10,700 nucleotides of DNA from Ectothiorhodospiraceae bacterium (GCA_007125455.1 SLDE01000260.1:1-10700), one strand, 5' to 3'; positions 1 to 7,527 are shown, numbered from the stretch's first letter. Notes: generated by a model not told the origin, from the sequence alone. Made by a program: numbers and translations.

Positions 1-24
1 CAAGGCTGTCGTTCCCGGCACACT

Positions 25-1839
25 GTGCGCCGGGACAAAAACGGGCGATACCCCAGTGGTATCGCCCGTTTTTTGCGTCTGCCGTTTCTCCTGCTGGCGC
101 TGTCCTGCAGCCAGGGCGCAAGCGCCGACGAGCTGAGTCTCAACGATATCGCCCAGTTATCCCGTGGTGGTGCTGCCGAGTTGGCCCTCTCGCTCTTGGC
201 GCAAGGGCAGGGATCACTGTTGCAGCAAGAGGGCGAACTGAATGAGTGGATGCGCTGGGAACGCCTGCGGGTACGGATCCTCGAACAACAGCAGGATTGG
301 GCCATCCTCAGCGATCGTCTCGCCGCCCACCCCGAGGGGCTGCCCGAGGCGTTTATCCATTGGGCCATGTTGCGGCGCGCCATCGCCCTGGTGAAGTTGG
401 GGGAGTACTCCAGCTCCCGCGCACTATTGCGTGAACTGATCTGGCACAGCACCTCCCCCCCAGGTGCGTCACAACTGATGGAGTATCGCCACTGGCTTAT
501 CCAGGGCTATCTGCGTGAGGGGCGTACCGAAGATGCCCTCGCGGCGATGACGCGCTATCGCCAGGACTACGGCGACGGGGACGAACAGGCCCAATTGCTC
601 CGTGCGCGTGTGTTGCTGGCCAGTGAGCGAGCTGCCGAGGCACACCACTTCCTCGCCGGGCTGGCACAAAGCAACGAGGCACGATTATTGCGCCAATTGG
701 CGGCACTGCGCAGTGGCGAGCCGACCGAGGCCGTCCTTAGTGAACTGAGTAAACTATCCCCGGCAGGGGAGGGCGAACGGCTGTTGCGTGATGGGATCCA
801 GGTTGAGGCGGCGAAACGCGCCGAGCAGACGGGACGGCTGGCCCAGGCACTACAGGATTACCTCTCACACCCTGCGCCACTGCTGGCTGGTGAGGGTTTG
901 TTTGCCTGGAATGCCGATGAGCTGTGGCGATACTGGCTGGAGTACGGCACCGCGCTTGGCAATAGCGAACAACTGCTTATCGGGGACGATGAGGCCTGGC
1001 TGAAGGCCGCTGCGGCGACCACTCCACGTTACCCGGTGCGTAAGCGCGCCTTGCTGGCAGTAGTTGCCCTGCGCGGTGGGGCGCGCGCCAGTCGCGAGGA
1101 GGCGCACCGCCAACTGGCCCTGCTGTTGCTGGAGGGGGAGCGTGCCCCCGCTGTGCGTCTGCTCCAGCAGTTGTATCTGCATGCACCGGCCCACCTGGAC
1201 GATGCTAGCCTACCCGAACCGGTGGCCTTCGTCTTGGTGGACGAGGCGATCCGCAGTGGCGATCTGCAAATGGCCTCGCGACTGATGCGTCTGCTGGCCG
1301 AACCCCCCGAGGGGACCGCACGTTTTGCCTGGCAGTTGCGCCGCGCCAAGGTCTTCATCCTCGCCGCACAGTTCGAGGCGGTGAGCCTGCTGTTTGATGA
1401 GATCCTGCCTACGGCGGCCCGTTTGGGCAGCACCGAGCGGGATCAACTGGTGCAACTGCTGTTTGATCTGCAAAACGTCGGCCAACACGCCTTGGCCTAC
1501 GAGCTGTTTGAGGCGCTCTACCAACAGATCAGCGTGCATGAATTTCGTCGTGAATTGCTGTTCTGGATGGCCGAGTCCCGCGCCGCACTGGACGATGATG
1601 TCCACGCCGCTCGGCTCTACCTGCAGTCGGCGACCCTGGGGGATGTCCACAGCATGGACCCCTGGGCCCAGACCGCCCGCTACCAGGCAGCCAACAGCCT
1701 CGCCAAAGCCGGATTATTGCGTGACGCGGCCTTTATCTACCAGCAATTGCTGCGTGTGACCGAAAGCCAGGAGCGACGTGCCGTGCTGCTGCGTGAGTTG
1801 GAAGAGCTGCGGATGCGCCAGGCCGCGGCGGCCCATTAG
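25..1839 (+). CDS. Secreted TPR-repeat-like protein of unknown function
   Basis: I do not recognise a named family. The frame codes for up to 604 residues. Residues about 17-34 form a signal-like segment (Leu/Phe-rich core, then ASA before Asp35). A Cys at residue 28 preceded by Leu-Ala-Leu-Ser loosely fits a lipobox, so export by signal peptidase I or II are both possible. The rest is almost all alpha-helical, with repeated helix-pair patterns typical of tetratricopeptide repeats (alternating small and large hydrophobic residues with Ala-rich turns), clearest at about residues 110-200 and 410-595. It therefore probably acts as a periplasmic or envelope scaffold; this is inference. The start is uncertain: GTG at 25 lies before the terminator hairpin, while TTG at 73 just after it would still give a short signal peptide. 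Neither has a good Shine-Dalgarno site. The next in-frame Met comes after the signal segment, so a later start would lose it. The stop is 20 bp before ogt on the same strand, which suggests one operon. Confidence 0.75.
   Translation: MRRDKNGRYPSGIARFLRLPFLLLALSCSQGASADELSLNDIAQLSRGGAAELALSLLAQGQGSLLQQEGELNEWMRWERLRVRILEQQQDWAILSDRLAAHPEGLPEAFIHWAMLRRAIALVKLGEYSSSRALLRELIWHSTSPPGASQLMEYRHWLIQGYLREGRTEDALAAMTRYRQDYGDGDEQAQLLRARVLLASERAAEAHHFLAGLAQSNEARLLRQLAALRSGEPTEAVLSELSKLSPAGEGERLLRDGIQVEAAKRAEQTGRLAQALQDYLSHPAPLLAGEGLFAWNADELWRYWLEYGTALGNSEQLLIGDDEAWLKAAAATTPRYPVRKRALLAVVALRGGARASREEAHRQLALLLLEGERAPAVRLLQQLYLHAPAHLDDASLPEPVAFVLVDEAIRSGDLQMASRLMRLLAEPPEGTARFAWQLRRAKVFILAAQFEAVSLLFDEILPTAARLGSTERDQLVQLLFDLQNVGQHALAYELFEALYQQISVHEFRRELLFWMAESRAALDDDVHAARLYLQSATLGDVHSMDPWAQTARYQAANSLAKAGLLRDAAFIYQQLLRVTESQERRAVLLRELEELRMRQAAAAH
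37..74 (+). terminator. Strong intrinsic (probably bidirectional) terminator
   Basis: A perfect inverted repeat pairs 41-52 with 58-69 around the five-base loop CCAGT. It is flanked by an A-run (37-41) and a run of six T (69-74), which extend the stem to 16 pairs (37-52 with 58-73). This is the textbook shape of a rho-independent terminator, and the A/T flanks would let it work from both strands. A second, weaker GC hairpin lies just upstream (CCCGGC at 14-19 with GCCGGG at 29-34). It most likely ends transcription of a gene left of the window. It overlaps the first codons of the TPR reading frame, which makes the annotated start of that gene doubtful. Confidence 0.85.
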
Positions 1840-1859
1840 CCGACCGTTGTCATCCTCTT

Positions 1860-2345
1860 ATGTCCCCAGCAAGCTCTGTGATAATCGATTCCCCCCTGCC
1901 CGGCGGCATCCGCTTGGGCCTGGGCTTTGTGGCTCGGCGCTTGGCTGTGATCGACTTTCGCGGTCCAGACACCCCCCTGCGGCTTGAGTCTGCCCCGGAG
2001 CTTGAGGCGGTCTTGGCGGTACTGCAGCAGTATTTTTCCGCGCCGAGGCAGGTACAAGCATTGCCACCTCTGGCCCCGCAGGGAACACCTTTTCAGCAAC
2101 GGGTCTGGCAGGCCCTGCGGGGGATCCCGGTGGGCGACACCAAGACCTATGGCGAGCTGGCACGGGAGCTGAACACCTCGGCACGCGCCCTCGCCGGTGC
2201 CTGCCGTGCCAACCCCATCCCCCTGCTGATCCCCTGCCACCGCGTGGTGGCCGCCCACGGCCCCGGCGGTTACATGGGCCAGCGGGATGGCGAGGCGCTG
2301 GCAATCAAACAGTGGTTATTGCACCATGAACGTCATGCAGGATGA
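1860..2345 (+). CDS. ogt: Methylated-DNA--protein-cysteine S-methyltransferase (Ogt/MGMT type)
   Basis: This suicide repair protein moves the alkyl group from O6-alkylguanine (and O4-alkylthymine) in DNA onto its own cysteine. The 161-residue length fits single-domain Ogt proteins. Visible hallmarks are the active-site PCHRV with Cys126, the preceding NP hinge (residues 118-119), the presumed arginine finger Arg109 in the recognition helix, and the GTPFQQRVW and TYGELA helix segments (about 75-100). The C-terminus has the usual IKQWLLHHE helix. Between the GY turn and that helix it is, by eye, about five residues longer than E. coli Ogt. The N-terminal domain is short and there is no Ada-type regulatory domain. 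The ATG at 1860 has no clear ribosome site; GTG at 1878 is an in-frame alternative. The end overlaps the start of xerD, which suggests translational coupling. Confidence 0.9.
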   Translation: MSPASSVIIDSPLPGGIRLGLGFVARRLAVIDFRGPDTPLRLESAPELEAVLAVLQQYFSAPRQVQALPPLAPQGTPFQQRVWQALRGIPVGDTKTYGELARELNTSARALAGACRANPIPLLIPCHRVVAAHGPGGYMGQRDGEALAIKQWLLHHERHAG

Positions 2346-3228
2346 CGAGCAACTGATCGAGCGTTTTGCCGATGCCTTATGGCTGGAGCGGGGCCTGAGT
2401 GCCAATACGCTCAGTGCCTACCGCAGTGATCTGCAAGGCCTTTCCCTGTGGCTCACCGCGCGGGGCGAAGGCCTGCTATCGGCGGGGCGCGCCGATCTGC
2501 AGGACTACCTGCAACAACGCGCCATCGACGGCGCCAAGCCGCGCTCCATGGCCCGTATGCTCTCCACCATGCGGCGTTTTTATCGCTACCTGCTGCGTGA
2601 GCGTGTATTACAGGAAGACCCCAGTGCCCGTATCGACCCACCTCGCCTGGGTCGGGCGCTGCCCGGCTCCCTCACCGAGCAGGAGGTGGAGGCATTGCTC
2701 GGTGCCCCCGATACCACCACAGCACGCGGACTGCGTGATCGCACCATGCTGGAGGTATTGTATGCCGCCGGTCTGCGGGTCTCGGAGTTGACTGGGCTGG
2801 TGTTGGGGCAGGTAAATCTGCAACAGGGGGTGGTCAAGGTGATGGGCAAGGGCAGCAAGGAGCGGCTGGTGCCATTGGGGGAGGAGGCGCAGAGCTGGCT
2901 GGAGCGCTATCTGCGCGAGGCCCGGGGCTTGTTGTTGGGCACGGTGCAGACCGACGTGCTGTTTCCAGGCAACCGCGCCACGGCGATCACCCGCCAGGCC
3001 TTCTGGCAGCACATCAAGCGCTATGCGCTGGAGGCAGGGATCCATAAGCCGCTCTCGCCGCATACCCTGCGCCATGCCTTTGCCACCCATCTACTCAATC
3101 ACGGGGCCGACCTGAGGGTGGTACAATTGCTGCTGGGACACAGTAACCTCTCTACTACCCAGATCTACACCCATGTGGCCAGCGAGCGGTTGAAAAGCCT
3201 GCACGCTGCCCACCATCCACGAGGATAG
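2326..3228 (+). CDS. xerD: Site-specific tyrosine recombinase XerD
   Basis: XerD works with XerC at dif, with FtsK, to resolve chromosome dimers at division. The chosen start gives 300 residues, close to the 298 of E. coli XerD. The N-terminal SAM-like core-binding domain covers about residues 5-95 and the catalytic domain about 110-295. All six catalytic positions are present: Arg151 (in GLRVSEL), Lys175 (GKGSKER), His246 and Arg249 (SPHTLRHAF), His272 (LLGHSN) and the nucleophile Tyr281 (TQIYTHV). The closing LHAAHHPRG resembles E. coli XerD, which supports XerD over XerC. ATG 2335 (297 residues) is an equally good start. A longer frame from 2287 would add residues not found in the family. 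The 5' end overlaps ogt by 20 bp or less. The gene is ordinary core machinery, with no att sites or neighbours suggesting an integrative element. Confidence 0.95.
   Translation: MNVMQDDEQLIERFADALWLERGLSANTLSAYRSDLQGLSLWLTARGEGLLSAGRADLQDYLQQRAIDGAKPRSMARMLSTMRRFYRYLLRERVLQEDPSARIDPPRLGRALPGSLTEQEVEALLGAPDTTTARGLRDRTMLEVLYAAGLRVSELTGLVLGQVNLQQGVVKVMGKGSKERLVPLGEEAQSWLERYLREARGLLLGTVQTDVLFPGNRATAITRQAFWQHIKRYALEAGIHKPLSPHTLRHAFATHLLNHGADLRVVQLLLGHSNLSTTQIYTHVASERLKSLHAAHHPRG
3221..3225 (+). promoter_or_regulatory. Ribosome binding site of the HD-GYP gene
   Basis: GAGGA lies six bases before the ATG at 3232 and overlaps the last codons of xerD, whose stop is at 3226-3228. It fixes the start of the HD-GYP gene and implies that its translation is coupled to xerD. 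Confidence 0.7.
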
Positions 3229-3231
3229 ACG

Positions 3232-4509
3232 ATGGCAGGACAGCGCAGGATCATGGTCGATGAGCTTCGCCTGGGGATGTATGTCAGCGAATTGGATCGC
3301 CCGTGGCTGGAGACGCCGTTTCTGTTCCAGGGCTTCCCCGTTCTCACCATGCAGGAGCTGGAGCAGCTACGCGAATACTGCAACTACGTCTACATCGACG
3401 ATAACCTGACCACGGCCATTGCCCCGGCATCCACCCGCCACGAGCTGGAGGAGCACCCGGTAGCGCGCTTTACCACCCGCAAGATGAACAAGCCCACCCG
3501 GCTTGCGCGAGGGAGTCGCCAACACCCGCGAGAGTTTACCGATGAGCTACCCAAGGCGCGCGATCTCTACCAGTACAGCCACAGCTTTATCGACGGCCTG
3601 TTTGAGGATATCCGTGAAAATCGCAGTGTCGATGTGGAGCAGGCCCGCGAGCTGACCAACCAGACGGTGGAGAGCGTGCTGGCCAACGAAAACGCCATGC
3701 TCTGGCTGGCCCAGCTCAAGCGCAAGGACGAGTACACCAGTCAGCACAGTATCAATGTCTCGACCGTGGCGATCATGTTTGGCAGCTACCTGGGCCTGGG
3801 GGAAGGGGAGTTGCAGATGCTGGGGATGGGGGCCTTATTGCACGATATCGGCAAGATGCGCATCCCGCTGGAGGTGCTCAATCAGACCCAGCGGCTTAGT
3901 CCCGAAGAGATCAGCATCATGCGTCAGCACCCCGAGCTGGGTGTGGCGATCCTGGATGAGGCCAAGGGCAAGGTGCCTCCCCAGGTACGCGCGGTGGTAC
4001 ATGCCCACCACGAGCGTTATGATGGCAAGGGTTATCCGCGTGGTATCAAGGGGGCGGCGATCGGCAAGCTGCCGATGATCGTCACCCTGGCCGATGTCTA
4101 TGATGCGATGACCAGTGATCGGGTCTACCGCAAGCGCCTCTCCCCCCATGAAGTACTGAATATGATGTACAGCTGGGGAGGGAGTGTCTTCAGCCCCGAG
4201 CTGCTGGAGGAGTTCATCGGTTGCCTGGGGATCTACCCGGTGGGCAGTATCGTGGAATTGAATAGCGGCGAGGTGGCCCTGGTGATGACCATCAACCGTG
4301 AACGCCACCTGCTGCCCCAGGTGTTGCTGGTATTGGATCGCGACAAGCGCCGATACAGCCAGCCCAAGCAACTCAATCTGGAGCTTTTCCAGCATGGTGG
4401 CGAGCGTCTGCAGATCAGTCGCATCCTGCCTTCCGATGCCTATGATATCGATGTACGCCAAATCGTGATGAATTTTCAACCCGAGGCCGAGACGGCCGAG
4501 AGCGAATGA
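3232..4509 (+). CDS. DUF3391/HD-GYP domain protein, probable cyclic-di-GMP phosphodiesterase
   Basis: HD-GYP proteins hydrolyse c-di-GMP to pGpG or GMP at a metal centre in the cytoplasm. Of 425 residues, about 1-100 match the DUF3391 domain often found before HD-GYP (start MAGQRRIMVDELRLGMYVSE). About 150-330 form the HD-GYP domain. Expected metal and catalytic residues are visible: His172, the HD pair His204-Asp205 followed by GK, His233 in QHPELG, the HHERYDGKGYP signature at 259-269 and Asp288 in TLADVYDAMTSDR. The site therefore looks intact. About 335-425 is a beta-rich tail seen in DUF3391-type members. There is no receiver, transmembrane or GGDEF domain, so the input signal is unknown. 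It is separated from xerD by 3 bp and followed 14 bp later by yajQ, whose family includes c-di-GMP binders. Family membership is certain; enzyme activity is inferred from the motifs. Confidence 0.93.
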   Translation: MAGQRRIMVDELRLGMYVSELDRPWLETPFLFQGFPVLTMQELEQLREYCNYVYIDDNLTTAIAPASTRHELEEHPVARFTTRKMNKPTRLARGSRQHPREFTDELPKARDLYQYSHSFIDGLFEDIRENRSVDVEQARELTNQTVESVLANENAMLWLAQLKRKDEYTSQHSINVSTVAIMFGSYLGLGEGELQMLGMGALLHDIGKMRIPLEVLNQTQRLSPEEISIMRQHPELGVAILDEAKGKVPPQVRAVVHAHHERYDGKGYPRGIKGAAIGKLPMIVTLADVYDAMTSDRVYRKRLSPHEVLNMMYSWGGSVFSPELLEEFIGCLGIYPVGSIVELNSGEVALVMTINRERHLLPQVLLVLDRDKRRYSQPKQLNLELFQHGGERLQISRILPSDAYDIDVRQIVMNFQPEAETAESE

Positions 4510-4523
4510 GGAAAAGATAAGGT

Positions 4524-5006
4524 ATGCCTTCTTTTGATGTGGTATCCGAGATAGACAAACACGAATTGACCAACGCGGTGGATCAAACCAACCGCGAGGT
4601 GGGGAACCGTTTCGACTTTAAAGGCTCCAATGCCAAGGTGGATGAAGACGACAGTGGCCTGCAGATCGAGGCCCAGAGCGAATTCCAGATCCGCCAGGTG
4701 ATCGACATCCTGCACCAAAAGCTCACCAAGCGCGGAATCGATATTAGCGCGCTGGAAGAGAAACCGGTGGAGGAGCGTGGCGGACGGGCCTATATGCAGG
4801 TCATCGTGCGTCAGGGGATCGAGACCGAGATCGCCAAGCAGATGGTTAAGGAGATCAAGGCCAGCAAGATCAAGGTGCAGGCGGCGATCCAGGGCGAGCA
4901 GGTGCGTGTGACCGGCAAGAAACGTGACGATCTGCAACAGGTCATGGCACTACTGCGCAACGCCGATCTGGGCCTGCCGCTGCAATTTACCAATTTCCGT
5001 GATTAA
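4524..5006 (+). CDS. yajQ: YajQ-family nucleotide/c-di-GMP-binding protein
   Basis: The 160-residue product matches YajQ along its whole length: the MPSFDVVSEID start, the NRFDFKGSNAKV segment, the central LTKRGIDISAL and the conserved LPLQFTNFRD end. The fold is two ferredoxin-like (RNP-like) domains. YajQ proteins bind nucleotides, and members in Xanthomonas and Pseudomonas are reported to bind c-di-GMP and to act with transcription factors; for this protein the ligand is inferred. A GAGGA site at 4508-4512 overlaps the stop of the HD-GYP gene and lies 11 bases before the ATG. The pairing with an upstream c-di-GMP phosphodiesterase gene gives a plausible link between signal turnover and effector. 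dsbC begins 13 bp after the stop. Confidence 0.93.
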   Translation: MPSFDVVSEIDKHELTNAVDQTNREVGNRFDFKGSNAKVDEDDSGLQIEAQSEFQIRQVIDILHQKLTKRGIDISALEEKPVEERGGRAYMQVIVRQGIETEIAKQMVKEIKASKIKVQAAIQGEQVRVTGKKRDDLQQVMALLRNADLGLPLQFTNFRD

Positions 5007-5019
5007 TAAAGAGAGTACG

Positions 5020-5736
5020 ATGAAACCAATGATCCGTTCCCTGCTGTTTACCCTGTTCGCCCTCCCGACCCTGGCCCTGGCCGAGATCCCCGCCGGCCTG
5101 GAGAGCCGACTGGCCGAACTGTTCAACACTCAGCCCGACAGCATCACCCCGATGCCGTTGGAGGGGATCTACGAGGTCAGCCTGGCCGGGCAGATCCTCT
5201 ACATCACCGGCGATGCCGAATACCTTTTTGATGGCGAGATGTACAGCCTGGTGGATCGGGTCAACCTCACCGAGCAGAGCCGCAACCAGGCCCGCATGGG
5301 CTTTATCGATGAACTGGCGGCAGATGAACTGATCAGCTATCCGGCCAATGGCCAGGAAAAGCACGTCATCACCGTTTTTACCGACATCGACTGTGGCTAC
5401 TGCCGCCGCCTCCACCGAGGCATGGAGGAAATGAACGACCTGGGGATCACCGTACGCTACATGGCCTTCCCGCGCAGCCCGGCAGGCAGTGCCTCCTTCA
5501 ACAAGTCAGTGAGCGTTTGGTGTGCCGACGATCGCGAAGCGGCGATGACCGCAGCCAAGATCGACAACCGCGTTTCCCCCAAGAGCTGCGACAATGATCC
5601 GGTGGGCAAGCACCAACAGATTGGACAGCAAATCGGTGTGCGTGGCACCCCGGCGATCCTGCTCAGCAATGGCACCCTGATCCCCGGCTACATGGAGCCC
5701 AACAAGCTGCTTGAGGCCATCGAAGAGCGGCTTTAA
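5020..5736 (+). CDS. dsbC: Thiol:disulfide interchange protein DsbC (periplasmic disulfide isomerase)
   Basis: DsbC is a V-shaped periplasmic homodimer that reshuffles wrong disulfides and is kept reduced by DsbD. The 238-residue product starts with a typical Sec signal (MKPMIRSLLFTLFALPTLALA, cut before Glu22). An N-terminal dimerisation domain follows (about 22-85), then a linker and a thioredoxin-fold domain. The active site is Cys125-Gly-Tyr-Cys128, the DsbC-type CGYC. The cis-proline loop is Thr210-Pro211, and the structural cysteine pair is Cys168 and Cys190. The frame extends upstream to 4924 inside yajQ, but the start at 5020 gives the signal peptide and has GAGAG at 5011-5015 before it. 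This is probably the last gene of the co-directional run from the TPR gene. No convincing terminator was seen in the 55 bp before the convergent next gene. Confidence 0.95.
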   Translation: MKPMIRSLLFTLFALPTLALAEIPAGLESRLAELFNTQPDSITPMPLEGIYEVSLAGQILYITGDAEYLFDGEMYSLVDRVNLTEQSRNQARMGFIDELAADELISYPANGQEKHVITVFTDIDCGYCRRLHRGMEEMNDLGITVRYMAFPRSPAGSASFNKSVSVWCADDREAAMTAAKIDNRVSPKSCDNDPVGKHQQIGQQIGVRGTPAILLSNGTLIPGYMEPNKLLEAIEERL

Positions 5737-5791
5737 TAACAAAGGCCGGCGGGGGGCAGGTCACGATGCATGGGCCGCTAAGCCAGCGCGG

Positions 5792-6199
5792 CTAATCGAC
5801 TACGATGGCCGCCGCCACCTGCCTGCCCTCGGCGGCCAGCACGTTATAGGTGCGACAGGCGGCGGCAGAGCCCATCACCTCATAGCCCACCCGCAAGCCA
5901 ATCAGCGCCGCCAGTTGATCGAGGCCCGGCAGGACCATCTCCCTGCCGGTGCCCAGCAACAGCACCTCCAGGCCCATTTCGCCCAGTGCTGCCAGATGCT
6001 CGCCCTGCAGCTCATCCAGCCGGGCCACTGGCCAGTCGGTCTGCAAGTGGCGAGGGGTGATGATAAAGCTGCGTTCCAGCCAAAGGTGGCCAGCATCGTC
6101 ACGCGGGTCATCGGCATAGGGAGAGTTGACACTGATCCCCTGTTCTTCCACGGCGTGGACGGAATAGATCCCGTCGGCCCGTTCGCGGGTGAATTGCAT
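5792..6199 (-). CDS. Mth938-like domain (DUF498/COG3737) protein
   Basis: This 135-residue protein has the features of the Mth938/NDUFAF3-like family: an SFIITP segment in the first half, a VLLLGTG strand-turn near the middle, and a conserved end with AACRTYNVLAAEGRQVAAA. It has no signal peptide or membrane segment, so it is presumably cytosolic. In mitochondria the related NDUFAF3 helps assemble respiratory complex I; the role of the bacterial proteins is not settled and none is claimed here. A possible AGGT ribosome site (plus-strand 6207-6210) lies 7 bases before the start. The gene is convergent with dsbC and divergent from alaA, with 92 bp shared with alaA. A plus-strand frame across the same bases is judged to be a shadow. 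Confidence 0.85.
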   Translation of the reverse strand: MQFTRERADGIYSVHAVEEQGISVNSPYADDPRDDAGHLWLERSFIITPRHLQTDWPVARLDELQGEHLAALGEMGLEVLLLGTGREMVLPGLDQLAALIGLRVGYEVMGSAAACRTYNVLAAEGRQVAAAIVVD

Positions 6200-6220
6200 G
6201 GTATTTACCTGTTGGCTGAA

Positions 6221-6249
6221 TTGACACGGAAAGGTCGCGCAAGTAATGT
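6221..6249 (+). promoter_or_regulatory. Candidate sigma-70 promoter of alaA
   Basis: A perfect -35 hexamer TTGACA (6221-6226) is followed after 17 bases by TAATGT (6244-6249), which keeps the first T, second A and last T of the -10 consensus. Transcription would begin near 6256 and leave a leader of about 36 bases before alaA. It lies in the only intergenic region between divergent genes in this window. The -10 match is only 3 of 6, so the call rests mainly on the -35, the spacing and the position. I saw no equally good promoter for the minus-strand gene. Confidence 0.5.
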
Positions 6250-6291
6250 TAGCGGTTTGATTTTACTTCGGCCAGTGGCCACGAGTCCCCC

Positions 6292-7518
6292 ATGATGCGC
6301 CCGGTTCACAAATCCAACAAGCTCGCCAACGTCTGCTACGACATCCGTGGCCCGGTGATGGCCCACGCCCGCCTGATGGAAGAGGAGGGGCATCGCATCA
6401 TCAAGCTCAACCTCGGCAACCTGGCGCCGTTCGGCTTCGAGGCCCCCGAGGAGATCCAGCAGGATGTGATCTACAACCTGCCGCAGTCCTCCGGCTACTC
6501 CGACTCCAAGGGGCTGTTCTCGGCACGCAAGGCGATCATGCACTACACCCAGGCCAAGAACATCGCCGGGGTGGGGATCGACGACATCTACATCGGTAAC
6601 GGTGTCTCGGAGTTGATCGTGCTGGCGATGCAGGCCCTGCTCAACAACGGCGATGAGGTACTGGTGCCAGCGCCGGACTACCCGTTGTGGACCGCAGCGG
6701 TCAGCCTGGGCGGCGGCGCACCGCGCCACTACATCTGCGATGAAGGGGCCGGTTGGCTGCCGGATCTGGACGATATCCGTGCCAAGATCCACAAAAACAC
6801 CCGCGCCATCGTGCTGATCAACCCGAACAACCCCACCGGCGCGCTCTATCCGGACGATCTGCTTAAAGACATCCTGGAGATCGCCCGTCAGCACCAACTG
6901 ATCGTCTTCGCCGACGAGATCTACGACAAAATGCTCTACGACGACCAGCAACACACCTCCATCGCCGCATTGGCCGACGACGTGCTGTGTGTTACCTTCA
7001 ACGGCCTGTCGAAGAACTACCGCGCCTGTGGCTATCGCGCTGGCTGGATGGTGGTCTCCGGGGAACGGGATCACGCCCAGGACTACATCGACGGGCTGAA
7101 CATCCTCGCCTCGATGCGGTTGTGTTCCAACGTGCCGGGGCAGTTCGCCATCCAGACCGCACTGGGTGGTTATCAAAGCATCAACGACCTGGTGGCGCCG
7201 GGCGGTCGGCTGCGCAAGCAGCGCGATATGGCCTGGGAGATGATCAATGCCATACCCGGGGTGAGCTGCGTCAAGCCCCAGGCCGCGCTCTACCTTTTCC
7301 CGCGGCTGGACCCCAAGGTCTATCCCATTGCCGATGACCAGGAATTCGCGCTGGAATTGCTCAAGGACGAAAAGGTTTTGGTCGTGCAGGGCACCGGCTT
7401 CAACTGGCCCCATCCGGATCACTTCCGCATGGTCTTCCTGCCCAATGGCGACGATCTGACTGACGCCATGGGCCGCATTGAACGCTTCCTGCACCACTAC
7501 CGCAAGCGTCATGGTTGA
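6292..7518 (+). CDS. alaA: Glutamate-pyruvate aminotransferase AlaA (PLP, class I)
   Basis: The 408-residue product is close to E. coli AlaA (formerly YfbQ), which makes alanine from pyruvate with glutamate as amino donor. It is a fold-type I PLP enzyme of the aspartate aminotransferase class. Key residues can be read: the Schiff-base Lys241 in NGLSKNYR, NPNNPTG at 177-183, Asp208 and Tyr211 in ADEIYDK, and the substrate-carboxylate Arg379 in DHFRMV. Near the N-terminus E. coli has GNPAPFGF, while this protein has GNLAPFGF, a Pro-to-Leu change beside the active-site loop. Two adjacent ATG codons (6292 and 6295) can start the protein and neither has a strong ribosome site. It is probably transcribed from the promoter at 6221-6249, independently of dsbC. 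The stop is only about 10 bp before a repeat element that separates it from hom. Confidence 0.93.
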   Translation: MMRPVHKSNKLANVCYDIRGPVMAHARLMEEEGHRIIKLNLGNLAPFGFEAPEEIQQDVIYNLPQSSGYSDSKGLFSARKAIMHYTQAKNIAGVGIDDIYIGNGVSELIVLAMQALLNNGDEVLVPAPDYPLWTAAVSLGGGAPRHYICDEGAGWLPDLDDIRAKIHKNTRAIVLINPNNPTGALYPDDLLKDILEIARQHQLIVFADEIYDKMLYDDQQHTSIAALADDVLCVTFNGLSKNYRACGYRAGWMVVSGERDHAQDYIDGLNILASMRLCSNVPGQFAIQTALGGYQSINDLVAPGGRLRKQRDMAWEMINAIPGVSCVKPQAALYLFPRLDPKVYPIADDQEFALELLKDEKVLVVQGTGFNWPHPDHFRMVFLPNGDDLTDAMGRIERFLHHYRKRHG

Positions 7519-7527
7519 ATAATGGAT

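Noticed and set aside
2287..2325. A longer xerD start at 2287
   Set aside because: It would add 13 residues not found in XerD and increase overlap with ogt. The start at 2326 (or 2335) matches the family length.
2326..3228. XerD as the integrase of a mobile element
   Set aside because: The sequence is a close match to chromosomal XerD, it sits beside dsbC as in E. coli, and no att duplication or phage gene is nearby.
3835..4479. A 214-codon minus-strand frame in the HD-GYP gene
   Set aside because: The plus-strand frame carries a complete HD-GYP signature. The opposite frame has no known motif.
4924..5019. An upstream extension of the dsbC frame into yajQ
   Set aside because: The start at 5020 gives a complete signal peptide and has a ribosome site. 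The extension would put a Cys/Trp-rich segment before it.
5729..5791. Possible terminator between dsbC and the Mth938-like gene
   Set aside because: Only a weak, bulged repeat (GGCTTT with AAAGGCC) is present, without a T-run, so it was not called.
5711..6295. A 194-codon plus-strand frame over the Mth938-like gene
   Set aside because: The minus-strand product matches a family along its length, whereas this frame gives a low-complexity product with no ribosome site.
6205..7512. A 435-codon open frame on the minus strand across alaA
   Set aside because: Antisense shadow of alaA, with unusual His/Val/Gln-rich composition and no recognisable domain.
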